The position numbers and the translations under genes are program-made. Positions 16,922-26,517 of a stretch of DNA of 64,000 nt are shown here, piece by piece. Under the pieces are notes generated by a model. That model did not search any database, was not told the DNA's origin, and saw only the letters and a list, made by a program, of their open reading frames with translations. How positions within the stretch are numbered: position 1 is the stretch's first letter; every line of letters starts with the position of its first letter. Source of the stretch: Mycobacterium sp. 852013-50091_SCH5140682 (GTDB lineage: Bacteria; Actinomycetota; Actinomycetes; Mycobacteriales; Mycobacteriaceae); assembly GCF_001665685.1 (NCBI RefSeq), contig NZ_LZTB01000119.1:111728-175727 (forward strand), given 5' to 3'.

Positions 16922-18904
16922 TCAATTCGGGTGGGTGGCGGCCCGGGTGAGCGAGAGTCCAGTGTGCATCGCACAGAAGACGAGAATTTCGGTAAGTCGC
17001 CATGCTGCATCAATTGCTCCCTGCGTGCCATGTCCTTGCTTTGCATGGACGCGCAACAGAATGGGCGCTTCACCGATTTGGTTTGCCCGGAGCGTCTCGA
17101 CGAGGAGTCGTGACTGGCTCGCTGGGCAACGTGGATCGTTCGCCCCGGCAATCACTAGCGTCGCAGGGTACTTCGCGACCTGGGCGTTGAAAAGAGGATC
17201 GATGGCTTTGAGCCACATATGTTCTGCAGGAATGTTCGTGTCCCCGTACTCTTCGCGGCAAATCGAGTGCATCAACGGGTAACGGCTTGAGTTCAGCAAG
17301 TCTGTCGCTGGAACATCGGAAACGACCGCCGCATACAGCTCGGGGCGCTGGGTCACCGCTACTGCGGTGAGTAGGCCACCGTTGCTTGCGCCGTATATCG
17401 AAAGCTGCTCACTGGATGTCCAACCCAGTTCGATGAGCTTGTCGGCCACGGCATAAAAATCGTTGAATGTGTTCTGCTTCTTATCCCGTCGGCCATCGTG
17501 CCACCAGCCGGAACCAAGTTCACTCCCTCCGCGAAGGTGTGTCAGCACGTATATGCCCCCGGCTTGCACCCAGGCGGCGTGGCCGTTGAGATAAGCGGGC
17601 AGCTCGCCCAGGTTAAAGCCGCCATATCCGTGAAGTAGCGTGGGATGCGACTGGTCGAGATCGAGGTCGCTGCGATAGATGACGTGGGCAGGGACTTCGG
17701 CCCCGTCGACTGAGGACGCGGTGAGGTAATGGACAGTGACGTTGTCCAAGACGGTTGCCGCAGCCTCGAGGCACTCGATGCGCTGGTCGTCAAGGAGGTA
17801 TCGGTAGATCGCCGGTGATGTGACGGGGTCGGAATAGGCGAACAAGATTTCGCCCCGACCGCGGCTAAACGCCGGTAGTGACGGGTGGCTGATTCGCTCG
17901 GTGAGCGCACCGATACCGCCGCACCCGGGAAGGGGCACTGCACTCCAAACGCCGGTCGTCATATCGAGGACGTCGATCGCCGCGCTGCAATCGCGCAGGC
18001 TGCTCATCACCAGCTTATCGCCCATGATGTCGAAATCCGTTATGGGGTAGGCGCGTTCGCTGATCAACTCCGCCCAGGAGGTAACGTCGGTCGAACTATC
18101 AATGGGGATGGCGACGATACGTCCGCGCGGTGCGCCGTTGTCGGTGAGTGCGTACAGTGTTCCGTCGAGAAGAACACCCCTGAATCCGCCCGACACTCCT
18201 TCGAGCAGGGGTATGACTCGCCTGTTCTCGTCGATCAGATAGTCGATGCGGTGTTCGGAGTTGCCGGTGGCGACGGACACATAGCGCCCGTCCTTCGATA
18301 CCGTGGGCACCGGAAAAGGTAGTCCGTCGGGCAATGGGGCGACCCAGTCGGAAGGTGGCTCGCCCAAGATGAACGGGCGTACTTGCATCCTGGTGCCTTG
18401 TTCAGTCACATCGAGTGTGCCGCACCAAAATCCGGATCCATCTGGAAGCCACGAGGGTGCGGTGTAGACGTTCCATGGCACTTTCTCGGCCAGACGCTCA
18501 CCCGTAGCGGTCTCGACGAAGAACACCTCGTTGATCTCGACACCGGCTGTCGTCACGGCATAGGCCAGCACGGCGCCGTCAGGGGAAGGGGACAACCAGC
18601 CGAGGGCAACCGGTTGTCCGCCCACCGCATGATCGTTGAGGTCCACCAGAATCCGAGAGGGGGCGTCGAGGGCGTCGCGAACGGTGATCGCGGGCAATTC
18701 AGCGTCGGAATGCCCACGTTTCAGCTGAAACCACAGGTCGCCGGCACGGATCGGGACCCACCGCTGGCCGGCGTTGGAGAACTCGCGCACCGTCGCACCC
18801 AATGCGTGATAACCGTCGACGGCCTGCAACACGGCGATTGTCTCAGCAGTGTTGTCCGCCTGCCACGCAAGGACCTCAGGGCTCTCTTCATGGAGGTCAA
18901 GCAT
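16922..18904 (-). CDS. Prolyl oligopeptidase family serine peptidase (S9A)
   Basis: 660 residues, close to the S9A norm. An N-terminal beta-propeller half is followed by a C-terminal alpha/beta-hydrolase domain with triad Ser507 (YGASNGG), Asp590 (GANDPRCP) and His625 (KQGHGTQ). HGYGGFN near residue 430 is the conserved oxyanion-side motif of the family. There is no signal peptide, so it acts in the cytoplasm, cleaving short peptides after Pro or a related residue. It lies downstream of, and on the same strand as, the winged-helix regulator at 19031 (126-base gap). The start codon has only a weak ribosome binding site. Confidence 0.9.
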   Translation of the reverse strand: MLDLHEESPEVLAWQADNTAETIAVLQAVDGYHALGATVREFSNAGQRWVPIRAGDLWFQLKRGHSDAELPAITVRDALDAPSRILVDLNDHAVGGQPVALGWLSPSPDGAVLAYAVTTAGVEINEVFFVETATGERLAEKVPWNVYTAPSWLPDGSGFWCGTLDVTEQGTRMQVRPFILGEPPSDWVAPLPDGLPFPVPTVSKDGRYVSVATGNSEHRIDYLIDENRRVIPLLEGVSGGFRGVLLDGTLYALTDNGAPRGRIVAIPIDSSTDVTSWAELISERAYPITDFDIMGDKLVMSSLRDCSAAIDVLDMTTGVWSAVPLPGCGGIGALTERISHPSLPAFSRGRGEILFAYSDPVTSPAIYRYLLDDQRIECLEAAATVLDNVTVHYLTASSVDGAEVPAHVIYRSDLDLDQSHPTLLHGYGGFNLGELPAYLNGHAAWVQAGGIYVLTHLRGGSELGSGWWHDGRRDKKQNTFNDFYAVADKLIELGWTSSEQLSIYGASNGGLLTAVAVTQRPELYAAVVSDVPATDLLNSSRYPLMHSICREEYGDTNIPAEHMWLKAIDPLFNAQVAKYPATLVIAGANDPRCPASQSRLLVETLRANQIGEAPILLRVHAKQGHGTQGAIDAAWRLTEILVFCAMHTGLSLTRAATHPN

Positions 18905-19030
18905 CGAAGCACCCGAGAATGAAATGACGTGCGGGTGAAGATGTATCAGCGACTCGGACGGTCAGGTCATCGGGTTGGGACTGGGCTGCCGAGATGCTCG
19001 GCGTGATGCGCGAGATGGTGGGCGCTCCTT

Positions 19031-19999
19031 TCAGGAGGATTGCGAGAGGCTGGCGGTCACTGCTCCATGCACGGCGGTCACGAGATCGCGTAGAGCCGGT
19101 ACGGCGTTGTCGGCCTCGGAGAGCACGACCGCTGTCGAGACGAGATAAGCGCCGACGGCAAACCACGCCGTGGCCGTCGTCTGCACCGCGCCGGCTGGAC
19201 TGGGGAGAAGATACCCACGAACCGCTGGCAGATCGGGCAGCTGCACCGTAGGTGGCCCCATGATCGCCAGGATCGACGTGCAGTCCGCTGCAGATCCCAG
19301 TTCGACGACGACCGCATGTGCGGTGTCCTGAGTCCCAGGCTCAGTACTGACCACGCGGTCGTCGTCGCCGGCGGGCAGGATGTGCCACGTCGTTGTCCAG
19401 CCACCCTGCAGCCCGTGGCTCATCAGCGTCATCTGCAGAATGCGGCGCTCGGCGAAATCTGGGTATCCGGCCGGGAACTCGAAACGAGCGCTGATCGATC
19501 CGGAGGAGTGCGGCTTGCTGTGCCGTCCAGTCAGGGCAGGCGCGGCGGGCACCAGAATCGAGCGATCCACCCGGTCCAGGGGCAGTTCGTCGTACTGAGC
19601 ATGTGCAGCACCGGAATCGATTTCAGCCTCAGCGAACAGAGCGGCGAACACGATTGTCATCGTTGCGATCGGATTGTCGCCCTGCTCAGCCTCATTGGAG
19701 GTTCTCGCGACCAGCTTGGCCAGCAACTCCAGCTCGTGCTCAAGGGCGCGTACCCCGGGCGGGGTCAGGTGAACCCATGTCCGTGGCCGGCGGTTCTCGA
19801 AGACTTTCTCCGTCCTGACGTATCCGTGTTCCTCCAGGACACTCAGATGCCGGCCCAAACCGCCGTCACTTTGTGCCAGCAAATCTCGCAATTCCGAAAA
19901 CGTGCACGGTCCCCGCCTATCGAGAAGAGCTAGAACCCCGAGCCGCACCCGCTGATGCACCACCTCGCGCAACTCCGACTCGGGGGCTCTCGCTACCAT
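19031..19999 (-). CDS. Winged-helix transcriptional regulator with a large C-terminal domain
   Basis: 322 residues. The N-terminal 100 form a MarR/ArsR-like winged helix: HQRVRLGVLALLDRRGPCTFSELRDLLAQSDGGLGRHLSVLEEHGYVRTEK, then the wing RRPRTWVHLTPPG. The remaining 220 residues match no regulator domain I recognise; they include a hydrophobic stretch and are not membrane-like overall. It is divergent from the gamma-glutamyltransferase-like gene, with a perfect inverted repeat 20 bases upstream of its start. The prolyl oligopeptidase gene lies immediately downstream. It probably represses or activates both peptidase genes. Confidence 0.75.
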   Translation of the reverse strand: MVARAPESELREVVHQRVRLGVLALLDRRGPCTFSELRDLLAQSDGGLGRHLSVLEEHGYVRTEKVFENRRPRTWVHLTPPGVRALEHELELLAKLVARTSNEAEQGDNPIATMTIVFAALFAEAEIDSGAAHAQYDELPLDRVDRSILVPAAPALTGRHSKPHSSGSISARFEFPAGYPDFAERRILQMTLMSHGLQGGWTTTWHILPAGDDDRVVSTEPGTQDTAHAVVVELGSAADCTSILAIMGPPTVQLPDLPAVRGYLLPSPAGAVQTTATAWFAVGAYLVSTAVVLSEADNAVPALRDLVTAVHGAVTASLSQSS

Positions 20000-20019
20000 T
20001 CCGCCATCTTCTCAAACGT

Positions 20020-20044
20020 GAGTACTCTCCAATTGAGAGTACTC
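20020..20044. promoter_or_regulatory. Perfect inverted repeat, probable operator
   Basis: GAGTACTCTC and GAGAGTACTC form perfect 10-base arms around CAATT. The site sits between the divergent regulator (start 19999) and the GGT-like gene (start 20060), 15 bases before the latter. The arms hold an internal GAGTACTC palindrome. It is the best candidate binding site for the winged-helix regulator. Confidence 0.7.
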
Positions 20045-20059
20045 ATGTAACGAGAGCGA

Positions 20060-21664
20060 GTGGACGTGCCCTCCTCCTACAGGAATGTCATCCCGGCCGG
20101 GCGTGACCCGCTCGATCCCAGCGGGTGGGAACAGCGCGAGCGAGAGAAGGCGCTTGACTGGCAACGAATATCGTTCGATCCCGCGTCCGCGACGGCGGCC
20201 GAAGCATCAGCGGTGGTGGTCGGCTCCACTGGTCCCTTTGCCACCCTTGCAGGTCGTCACGCCCTCGACGCCGGTGGAAGCGCGACCGATGCGGTGTTGA
20301 GTACCGCTTTCACGCAGATCGCACTATCACTGGGATCTTGGGTCAGCTACGCGGGACTCTTTGCGATGGTGCACCACAACGCCGCTACCGGTCGGACGAC
20401 GAGCGTATCCGCCGGGTTCGCGCCCTTCGCCCACGAGACACAACCTCAGCAGATCCCGCCCGCTCCACAGCCTAGTGGCCGCACCGCCTTGGTTCCCGGA
20501 TTCATCGCCGGCGCCCATGCAGCTCACGCCGGCTCAGGCAGACTGCCCTGGGACCAACTATGGTCTCCTGCACGATATGTCCTCGACCATGGCGTCCCAG
20601 TCACCGAGCACCTCGCCCGGATGGTTACCCTGCGGGCCAGTGTCCTGACCCGCACCCCGGAAGGGCGTGCCACGTTTGCTGCTGACGGCCGGTTGCCCGG
20701 CGCGGGTGATCGACTTGCCCTGCCGCGCCTGGCGGCGACCATCGCCGCGATTGCCGAGCAAGGCCCCGACTGGATGTATCAAGGACCTTGGGCCGAGCAT
20801 TTCGTCGACGTAGTACGCCGCGAAGGTGGCCGCGCCACCCCCGAGGATCTCGCCGGTTACCTACCTCGCTGCACCGAACCACTACGCGGGCCTTTCGCCG
20901 GGCACGACGTCATGACGCTGCCAGCTCCGGATACAGGCGGGCCCGACCTTCTTGAGGCGCTCGCGCGGTTGGCGGCGGCTGGGATCGGCGAACCGATGGA
21001 GGACCCGAGCGCGTTGGCCGGGCTGCTCACCATTCTTGACGGAAAGCCATCGGTAGGAAGCCACTCCGATTACGTCCTCGCCGTCGACGCCGACGGTAAC
21101 CACGCAGCCCTATGCCACAGCATCAATACCGCCATGTGGGGCACGACCGGCATCGTCGTCGACGGTATTCCCATCCCCGACCCGGCAACATTCCAACAGT
21201 CCGCGCTCGCCCAACTCCTCCCCGGTGAGCACCTTCCGATGCCTGCCGAGCCGGCCATCGTCATGCGTGCCGGCCGTCCAGTACTGGCTTGCAGCAGCAT
21301 CGGTGTCGGATTGCATCCAGCCACCGTCCTGAGCCTGCACCGTGTCCTCGCCTTGGGTCAGCCTCTCACGGAAGCCGTCAACGCTCCGCTGATCCATGGC
21401 CACGACATCATCCTCGGGGACTCGGTCACATCCGTACCCAGTCTCAATGAAGTGGGCGGTCCCAGCCGCGTGCTCGACAACCGATTCCCAACGGCGCACC
21501 TCAATGCCGCCCGTACCGCCGGACACGCTCTATCCGTACGTCCCGCTTCCGACCCGACGCTACCCCGTGGATTTTGGGCAGCGATCACAACTGACCCGCA
21601 CACCGGCGTACATACCGCGGCGCGCACGCCCTACGGACAAGGCCCCATCCGCACAAGCAGATAG
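20060..21664 (+). CDS. Gamma-glutamyltransferase-like Ntn-hydrolase (divergent)
   Basis: 534 residues with the GGT architecture: GPFATLAGRHALDAGGSATDAVLSTAF near the start, SYAGLFAMVHHN, then the autocleavage region GSHSDYVLAVDADGNHAALCHSINTAMWGTTGI. Classical GGTs have a T-T-H-Y/F-S-V-V-D start of the small subunit with a Thr nucleophile; here the aligned residue is Ser336 and the next is Asp337. The later G-S-P-G-G motif reads SSIGVG. The protein is probably a self-processing hydrolase of amide or gamma-glutamyl bonds, but the substrate and even activity are uncertain. There is no signal peptide, unlike periplasmic GGT. The GTG start at 20060 is used; GTG 20066 is also possible. Confidence 0.75.
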   Translation: MDVPSSYRNVIPAGRDPLDPSGWEQREREKALDWQRISFDPASATAAEASAVVVGSTGPFATLAGRHALDAGGSATDAVLSTAFTQIALSLGSWVSYAGLFAMVHHNAATGRTTSVSAGFAPFAHETQPQQIPPAPQPSGRTALVPGFIAGAHAAHAGSGRLPWDQLWSPARYVLDHGVPVTEHLARMVTLRASVLTRTPEGRATFAADGRLPGAGDRLALPRLAATIAAIAEQGPDWMYQGPWAEHFVDVVRREGGRATPEDLAGYLPRCTEPLRGPFAGHDVMTLPAPDTGGPDLLEALARLAAAGIGEPMEDPSALAGLLTILDGKPSVGSHSDYVLAVDADGNHAALCHSINTAMWGTTGIVVDGIPIPDPATFQQSALAQLLPGEHLPMPAEPAIVMRAGRPVLACSSIGVGLHPATVLSLHRVLALGQPLTEAVNAPLIHGHDIILGDSVTSVPSLNEVGGPSRVLDNRFPTAHLNAARTAGHALSVRPASDPTLPRGFWAAITTDPHTGVHTAARTPYGQGPIRTSR

Positions 21665-22383
21665 CCAAATCCGGTCTTTGTCGAGGCCTTGTTTGGCGGC
21701 CAGGGCGGTCACAGCGGTGTCGCCGGTGTGTGGCCATTCGGCGGCGGACGGGTAGCAGATAGTACACGCGAGTTCGCCTGCGGCGTAGACGATTAGCCTT
21801 CGTCTTAGTCGCTGTTGTCGCCCGTGTACCGAGCCGCCGAGGCGAGCGCCAGCGCGAACTGATGCCACCTCTTGGCGAGGACAGCAGGATTGAGTCGGAC
21901 TTGGCAGCCACATTGCGGCCCGGATCCTGCAGGGTTCCTTTCGTCGTGCGAGTCATGTTGCGTGTCTTCAAACTTCGAGCACACCCGCAGCATTGGCTGC
22001 AGTTAGCTGGTGCGCGGTCTTAATACTGATATCCTGCCAGCGGCGCCGTTCGTGGCGCCCGAACATCAGCCGACGCAGCCCGCATCTTGCCCCGGTTGCC
22101 ACCACAGCAATTACCTCTCGGGTCCGGCTACAGACTCATGGCTGTCGGGCAGCGGCGTCGATCCAACCGACGTCCGCTGAAAATGCCTGTGCCACAACAC
22201 TAAGAGTGTAGCCAGGATGCGGTTCTGGGCTCACTTCAGCGTAGCGTTGCACCCACCTCGAACAGCGCTGCGACTAGCATCGCTCAGGTTGGATCCGTAT
22301 TCGACTATTGTGAGGCTGCCTACGTCGACGCTTATGCCTACGCTCCATGGCGCCGGCATGATCATTAAGAAGGAGTACCTGGA
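21665..22383. other. Gene-free stretch
   Basis: About 720 bases between the GGT-like gene and the ArsR-type regulator. Several overlapping minus-strand frames of up to 118 codons exist at 21560-21993, but each lacks a ribosome binding site and has no family pattern I recognise. They may be decayed sequence. The last part carries the regulator's leader, with AAGGAG at 22370. Confidence 0.4.
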
Positions 22384-23481
22384 ATGGCGCCTGGGACCGG
22401 ACACCGTCATGGCTCGCCACCCAGTGCACAGGCCTCGGATCCCACCGCCATCGTTGCTAGCACGGCCATTGAGATGTTGTGCAGGCTTTACGTATCAGCT
22501 CACGCCACGAAGGGTGACTTCGAGCAGCACGTGCCGATTGCTGCGAACAGTGCGGTGCCCGTCGACCAAGAGACCCGGCGACTGCTGTTGCAGTACTTTC
22601 AGGCCGACTTCGCCGTGGGTCTAAGTCTCGTCCGAACAGCTGTCACTCGTGGTTGGGCAACCGAAAGGCAATTGATCGCTGGCGTATCGGCGATGACGCC
22701 CGACGAACTCATCGGCGAATTGCTTGCGTCCACGACGCTGGAACCGAAGGACCAGGCAGCAACTGCCAAGCTCGTCGCTCTTGGGCTGGCCGATTCCGCG
22801 TCGCGCAAGGCCTCGGCGGCGAAGATTGCGCGACGCAACTCCTACAGTCGGCGAGACGTCGAATTCGTTCTGGCCGAGCCTGACCGGGTACATCGCGAAT
22901 TCTCCGACTTACTAAGAGCGTGCAAGAGCAAGCAACCCGTCGAACGTGCAACGGCCAAGCGCCTGGGTGAATTGAGTTCCGAAGTAGGCCAGCTGATTTT
23001 CTCCCAACCTCGCGCCCGCGCTTTGGTGGAGGTCACCGGCGGCTGGACTCTCAAAGATGACGCGGACCCGCTCGTGCTCGCTCCAAGTTCGGCATTTGGT
23101 TCGTTCGTTTTCCCGCGACTCCTCGACGACGGTAGGGTCCTGCTTGCCTTCGGCCCCCCGCGTGATCGCGACCAACCGCCTACCGTGAGTGAAATAGCCG
23201 AATTCGCACGCGCACTGGGTAATGAGCAGCGGCTTGCGATCCTGCGGCATACCAGCGACGAGGCAGCAAGCGGCCAAGCATTGGCACGCACCCTTGGACT
23301 CACGACCGCGACAGTTCATTACCACACTTCGTTGCTCCGCTCGGTCGGGCTGATCACCAGCGCAAGGGACGCGCACAGCGTCGTACATTCTCTCGATTCC
23401 GAGCGTCTGCTCACAGCTCTTGCTGCGGTGGCGAATTCGGTGCTCAGTCAGGAAGTCGTCGCGATCACGACCAAGCCCTAG
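22384..23481 (+). CDS. ArsR-type transcriptional regulator with long N-terminal domain
   Basis: 365 residues; ATG at 22384 follows AAGGAG at 8 bases. The C-terminal 85 residues form an ArsR winged helix: EIAEFARALGNEQRLAILRHTSDEAASGQALARTLGLTTATVHYHTSLLRSVGLI. The 260 residues before it resemble the uncharacterised sensor half of actinomycete ArsR fusions (alternating helices, VTGGWTLKDDADPLVLAPSSAFGSFVFPRLLDDGRVLLAFG). A near-perfect inverted repeat lies just after its stop, and similar sites flank the transporter operon 6 kb away. It is the likeliest regulator of this 10-kb cluster. Confidence 0.8.
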   Translation: MAPGTGHRHGSPPSAQASDPTAIVASTAIEMLCRLYVSAHATKGDFEQHVPIAANSAVPVDQETRRLLLQYFQADFAVGLSLVRTAVTRGWATERQLIAGVSAMTPDELIGELLASTTLEPKDQAATAKLVALGLADSASRKASAAKIARRNSYSRRDVEFVLAEPDRVHREFSDLLRACKSKQPVERATAKRLGELSSEVGQLIFSQPRARALVEVTGGWTLKDDADPLVLAPSSAFGSFVFPRLLDDGRVLLAFGPPRDRDQPPTVSEIAEFARALGNEQRLAILRHTSDEAASGQALARTLGLTTATVHYHTSLLRSVGLITSARDAHSVVHSLDSERLLTALAAVANSVLSQEVVAITTKP

Positions 23482-23487
23482 ATTAAG

Positions 23488-23505
23488 ATTAGATGATCAT
23501 CTATT
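23488..23505. promoter_or_regulatory. ATTAGA-N6-TCTAAT type operator, site A
   Basis: ATTAGATGATCATCTATT contains a perfect 12-base core AGATGATCATCT and extends outward with one mismatch to 26 bases (TAAGATTAG... ...TATTCTTA). It matches the two sites at 29440 and 29569 in arms and spacing. It lies between the ArsR-type gene and the methyltransferase. Confidence 0.7.
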
Positions 23506-23578
23506 CTTAGGGCATGGAACGTCGCGTGCTCTGTTCGGCAGTCCTTCCGCGATCCGAGTGCTGCCGCGCGAGATCTTT

Positions 23579-24352
23579 ATGACTGCCGACTGGGCGTCCC
23601 GTCTGCTGGCAGAGTGGGACGAGCAGCAGACCGGATTCTTGCCATACCGAGAGGAACGGTTCCAAGCGATCCTCGGTTGCTTGGGCATGGTGGTAGGCGA
23701 GCATTTCACGGCGCTGGACGCAGGATGCGGCCCTGGATCACTCTCCCAACGCATCCTGCAGAGATTCCCGAACGCGCGTGTCATTGCACTTGATGCGGAC
23801 CCCGTTCACCTGGCCATTGGCCGAGCAGCGCTGGTGGACCACGGCGACCGAGTGGAGTGGGTCGATGCCGATCTTCGCGACCCGACCTGGCTGCAGAGGA
23901 TCAGTACCCATGAGGTCGACGCAGTCGTCTCGACCACTGCACTCCATTGGCTAGCCCCGAAGGAACTCGACTGCCTTTACGGCCAGTTCGGCAAACTCAT
24001 CAGAGCTGGCGGTCTCCTTCTCAACGGCGACAACATGGCTTACGGCCCCGCACAACCACTGAGCCGAAGCCTTGCGGATCGGCAATGGCACACGGACCTC
24101 ACCGAAGCCTTCGTGCAACGGGGTGTCACCACCTACGAAGCCTGGTGGAAAATGGCACTCGAGTGCCGAGAGTTGTACTCAGAGAAGCGTGAACGTGAAC
24201 GGCGTCTCACGCGAACGCGTCCACGGGGTGAGTCGTCGGTGCCATTGTCTGGGCATTTGTCGGCGCTCTCGGGTGCAGGCTTCAGTGAAGTATCCACGAT
24301 CTGGCAGCGCCTGGACGATCGTGTGCTCATGGGTGTGCGGAGCGCCGCCTAG
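23579..24352 (+). CDS. Class I SAM-dependent methyltransferase
   Basis: 257 residues from ATG 23579; the frame is open further upstream, but the residues there overlap the operator and look non-coding. Motif I is FTALDAGCGPGSLSQRIL, followed by the acidic strand end VIALDADP and VDADLRDP, then VVSTTALHWL, typical of small-molecule (UbiE/trans-aconitate-type) methyltransferases. It is the first gene after the site A operator and probably belongs to the same regulon as the M20 peptidase gene. Substrate unknown. The ribosome binding site is weak (GAGATC). Confidence 0.8.
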   Translation: MTADWASRLLAEWDEQQTGFLPYREERFQAILGCLGMVVGEHFTALDAGCGPGSLSQRILQRFPNARVIALDADPVHLAIGRAALVDHGDRVEWVDADLRDPTWLQRISTHEVDAVVSTTALHWLAPKELDCLYGQFGKLIRAGGLLLNGDNMAYGPAQPLSRSLADRQWHTDLTEAFVQRGVTTYEAWWKMALECRELYSEKRERERRLTRTRPRGESSVPLSGHLSALSGAGFSEVSTIWQRLDDRVLMGVRSAA

Positions 24353-24487
24353 CAGAGACGCCGAGAGGCGATGCTCGTCGACACCCCTAGCGCCGACACC
24401 GTCGTGCGCCGTCTTTTCCAAAATTCACTTCCAGGTCGCTGGTACACCGCAACCTGACGTCCTCTACGACGATGGAGTCCGCATCAC

Positions 24488-25906
24488 GTGACTGAAGAGC
24501 ACCGCGACATCCCCTCCCCTGACGCCAACTTTCAAGCGCGCCAAGATCGCTCGCTTCAGGTCAGCGGCTTCAGGGTGAGATTGAAGGCTGAGATGCCTTA
24601 CATACGGCAGGCTTTGAAGACGATGGTCGGCGTTCAATCGGTGAGCATGGATCCCGCCCGTGACGCGGATGTGTATCGCAGCGCTCAAATGGTGGCTGAC
24701 CTCTTCCGCGCGGAAGGTTTCCACGACTCCAAGATTGTGTCGGCTTACGAGGACGGCAGAGCGCCTGCGGTCATCGCCCGTATTGGAGCGCCCGAGGGCA
24801 GGCCCACGGTTCTGTTGTACGCCCATCACGACGTGCAACCCGCGAGTGGAATCGGCTGGTTGTCTGAACCATTTGAACCCGTCGAACGCGATGGCCGACT
24901 CTTCGGACGAGGCGCCGCGGACAATAAGGCTGGGATCGCCGCTCACCTGGCTGCGGTTCGAACACTCGGGACAGACCTGGGAGTCGGCGTCACTGTGTTC
25001 GTCGAGGGTGAGGAGGAAGCGGGGAGTGCGTCGCTCCCGGCGCTCCTGCGCCAGCACACTGAGGCCCTCAGGGCAGATGTCATCGTGATAGCGGATAGCG
25101 CCAACTGGGACATAGGCACACCCGCTCTGACCACCAGTATGCGCGGCCTCATTCGTGCCGATGTCTCCGTGCGCACACTGAGCCATTCTGTACACGCGGG
25201 CGTGTGGGGAGGGCTGGTTCCCGATGCGCTCATGACCCTGGTTCGTCTGCTCGCCACGCTCTATGACGAGCAGGGCAACGTTGCCATCGCCGGCCTGCGG
25301 GCCGGACGTGCCGCAGATGTCGAGTACCCCTCCGAGCGGCTGCGTGCCGAGTCCGGCATCGTTGCGGGGGTGTCGTTGATCGGTGACGGGTCTGCCGTTC
25401 AGCGCTTGTGGAGTAAGCCTTCTCTCACAATCATCGGCATGGACGCCCCCGAAGTTCAGGGAGCCGGCAGCGTCTTGGTGCCCAGTGCGCGTGCGAAGCT
25501 GTCGATGCGGATTGCCCCCGGCGACACTGCCGCCAATGCGCTAGATCGGCTGCGGGCCCACCTCCAGGCTCACGTTCCGTGGAATGCCGAGCTCAGTATC
25601 ACCAACGTTGAAATGTGCGAACCAGTCTCGATCGAGGCCCGGGGCGAGGTCTACGAAGCTGCGCGCAGAGCCCTCGCTGACGCTTGGGGAGGCACTCCAC
25701 CCGTGGACATTGGTTTGGGTGGCTCGATCCCCATCGCGACGACATTCTTGCAAATTTTTCCGGACGCAGACGTTCTCATCACTGGAGTCGAAGATCCGGA
25801 CACCCGCGCGCACGGCGCCAACGAGAGTCTGCATCTCGCCGAGTTCGAGAACTATTGCTTGGCCGAAACACTTCTCCTCACCTATCTTTCGCGTCTCGGT
25901 AGTTGA
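24488..25906 (+). CDS. M20-family metallopeptidase (dipeptidase/amidohydrolase)
   Basis: 472 residues, GTG start. The M20 zinc site is intact: LLYAHHDVQ (His113/Asp115), RGAADNKAG (bridging Asp145), VEGEEEAGSAS (catalytic and ligand Glu), IADSANW (Asp) and the C-terminal TRAHGANESLH (His). A dimerisation lid sits between. Relatives are dipeptidases of the ArgE/DapE/CNDP group, which split dipeptides or N-acyl amino acids in the cytoplasm. It follows the methyltransferase by 135 bases on the same strand and lies beside an amino-acid importer, so it may hydrolyse what that transporter brings in. Confidence 0.9.
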   Translation: MTEEHRDIPSPDANFQARQDRSLQVSGFRVRLKAEMPYIRQALKTMVGVQSVSMDPARDADVYRSAQMVADLFRAEGFHDSKIVSAYEDGRAPAVIARIGAPEGRPTVLLYAHHDVQPASGIGWLSEPFEPVERDGRLFGRGAADNKAGIAAHLAAVRTLGTDLGVGVTVFVEGEEEAGSASLPALLRQHTEALRADVIVIADSANWDIGTPALTTSMRGLIRADVSVRTLSHSVHAGVWGGLVPDALMTLVRLLATLYDEQGNVAIAGLRAGRAADVEYPSERLRAESGIVAGVSLIGDGSAVQRLWSKPSLTIIGMDAPEVQGAGSVLVPSARAKLSMRIAPGDTAANALDRLRAHLQAHVPWNAELSITNVEMCEPVSIEARGEVYEAARRALADAWGGTPPVDIGLGGSIPIATTFLQIFPDADVLITGVEDPDTRAHGANESLHLAEFENYCLAETLLLTYLSRLGS

Positions 25907-26517
25907 GCGACGCACCTTCACTCCTGTCATGTCGAGTTTGGACCAATTCCCCTGATCGGATCTCGCGACATCCTTGATTTGGCAGCGGCTGGGACCGACT
26001 GCCACACGCACCTTGTGCACGTCTGATCCACCGACTGGGCGCAGCGAGGAGATCTGTCACGAGTGGCTTATCTCTTGCGGCTCGACAGAAGCTCGACGGT
26101 CACGAAGTCAGGGTCAATTACCACCCCCGACTCACTCGCCGACGGCACAACGTCTTCCTCTGACCGATTCGAAGTGGTCGGTACGCAATTGGCGCCTGGC
26201 TGTTGTCAACAGACAGTCAAGGAGGCTAGTTGGCCATTGGCCGCTCGCCAGATACCGTTATGGAAGGCGGGCGTCCGATCGCGGGAAGGCCGCTGAGACG
26301 GCTTCGTTGCTCTGTAGGTTTACGACATCGAATTCCATCGGCCGACTTCTCGGTAGGTACGGCATCCGGCTGAGGAACATTCGTCGTGAGTCAGATGGCT
26401 CACCCGCTCACCACTGGTTTCATCACGGCGGACAGAACGCGTTGTACTCGATTCGTCGCAACGCCGGCTGTCTGCCGCAGTGGGCTGAGACAACCACGAA
26501 GCCGGTGTGGCCGCCGC
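25907..26517. other. Gene-free stretch between convergent genes
   Basis: About 610 bases between the M20 peptidase and the convergent substrate-binding protein. A 77-codon frame at 26063-26296 (+) begins with GTG preceded by GAGGAGA at about 10 bases, and a 199-codon frame overlaps it in another phase. Neither has a recognisable pattern, and their compositions look like shifted frames. I call no gene here with confidence. Confidence 0.35.
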
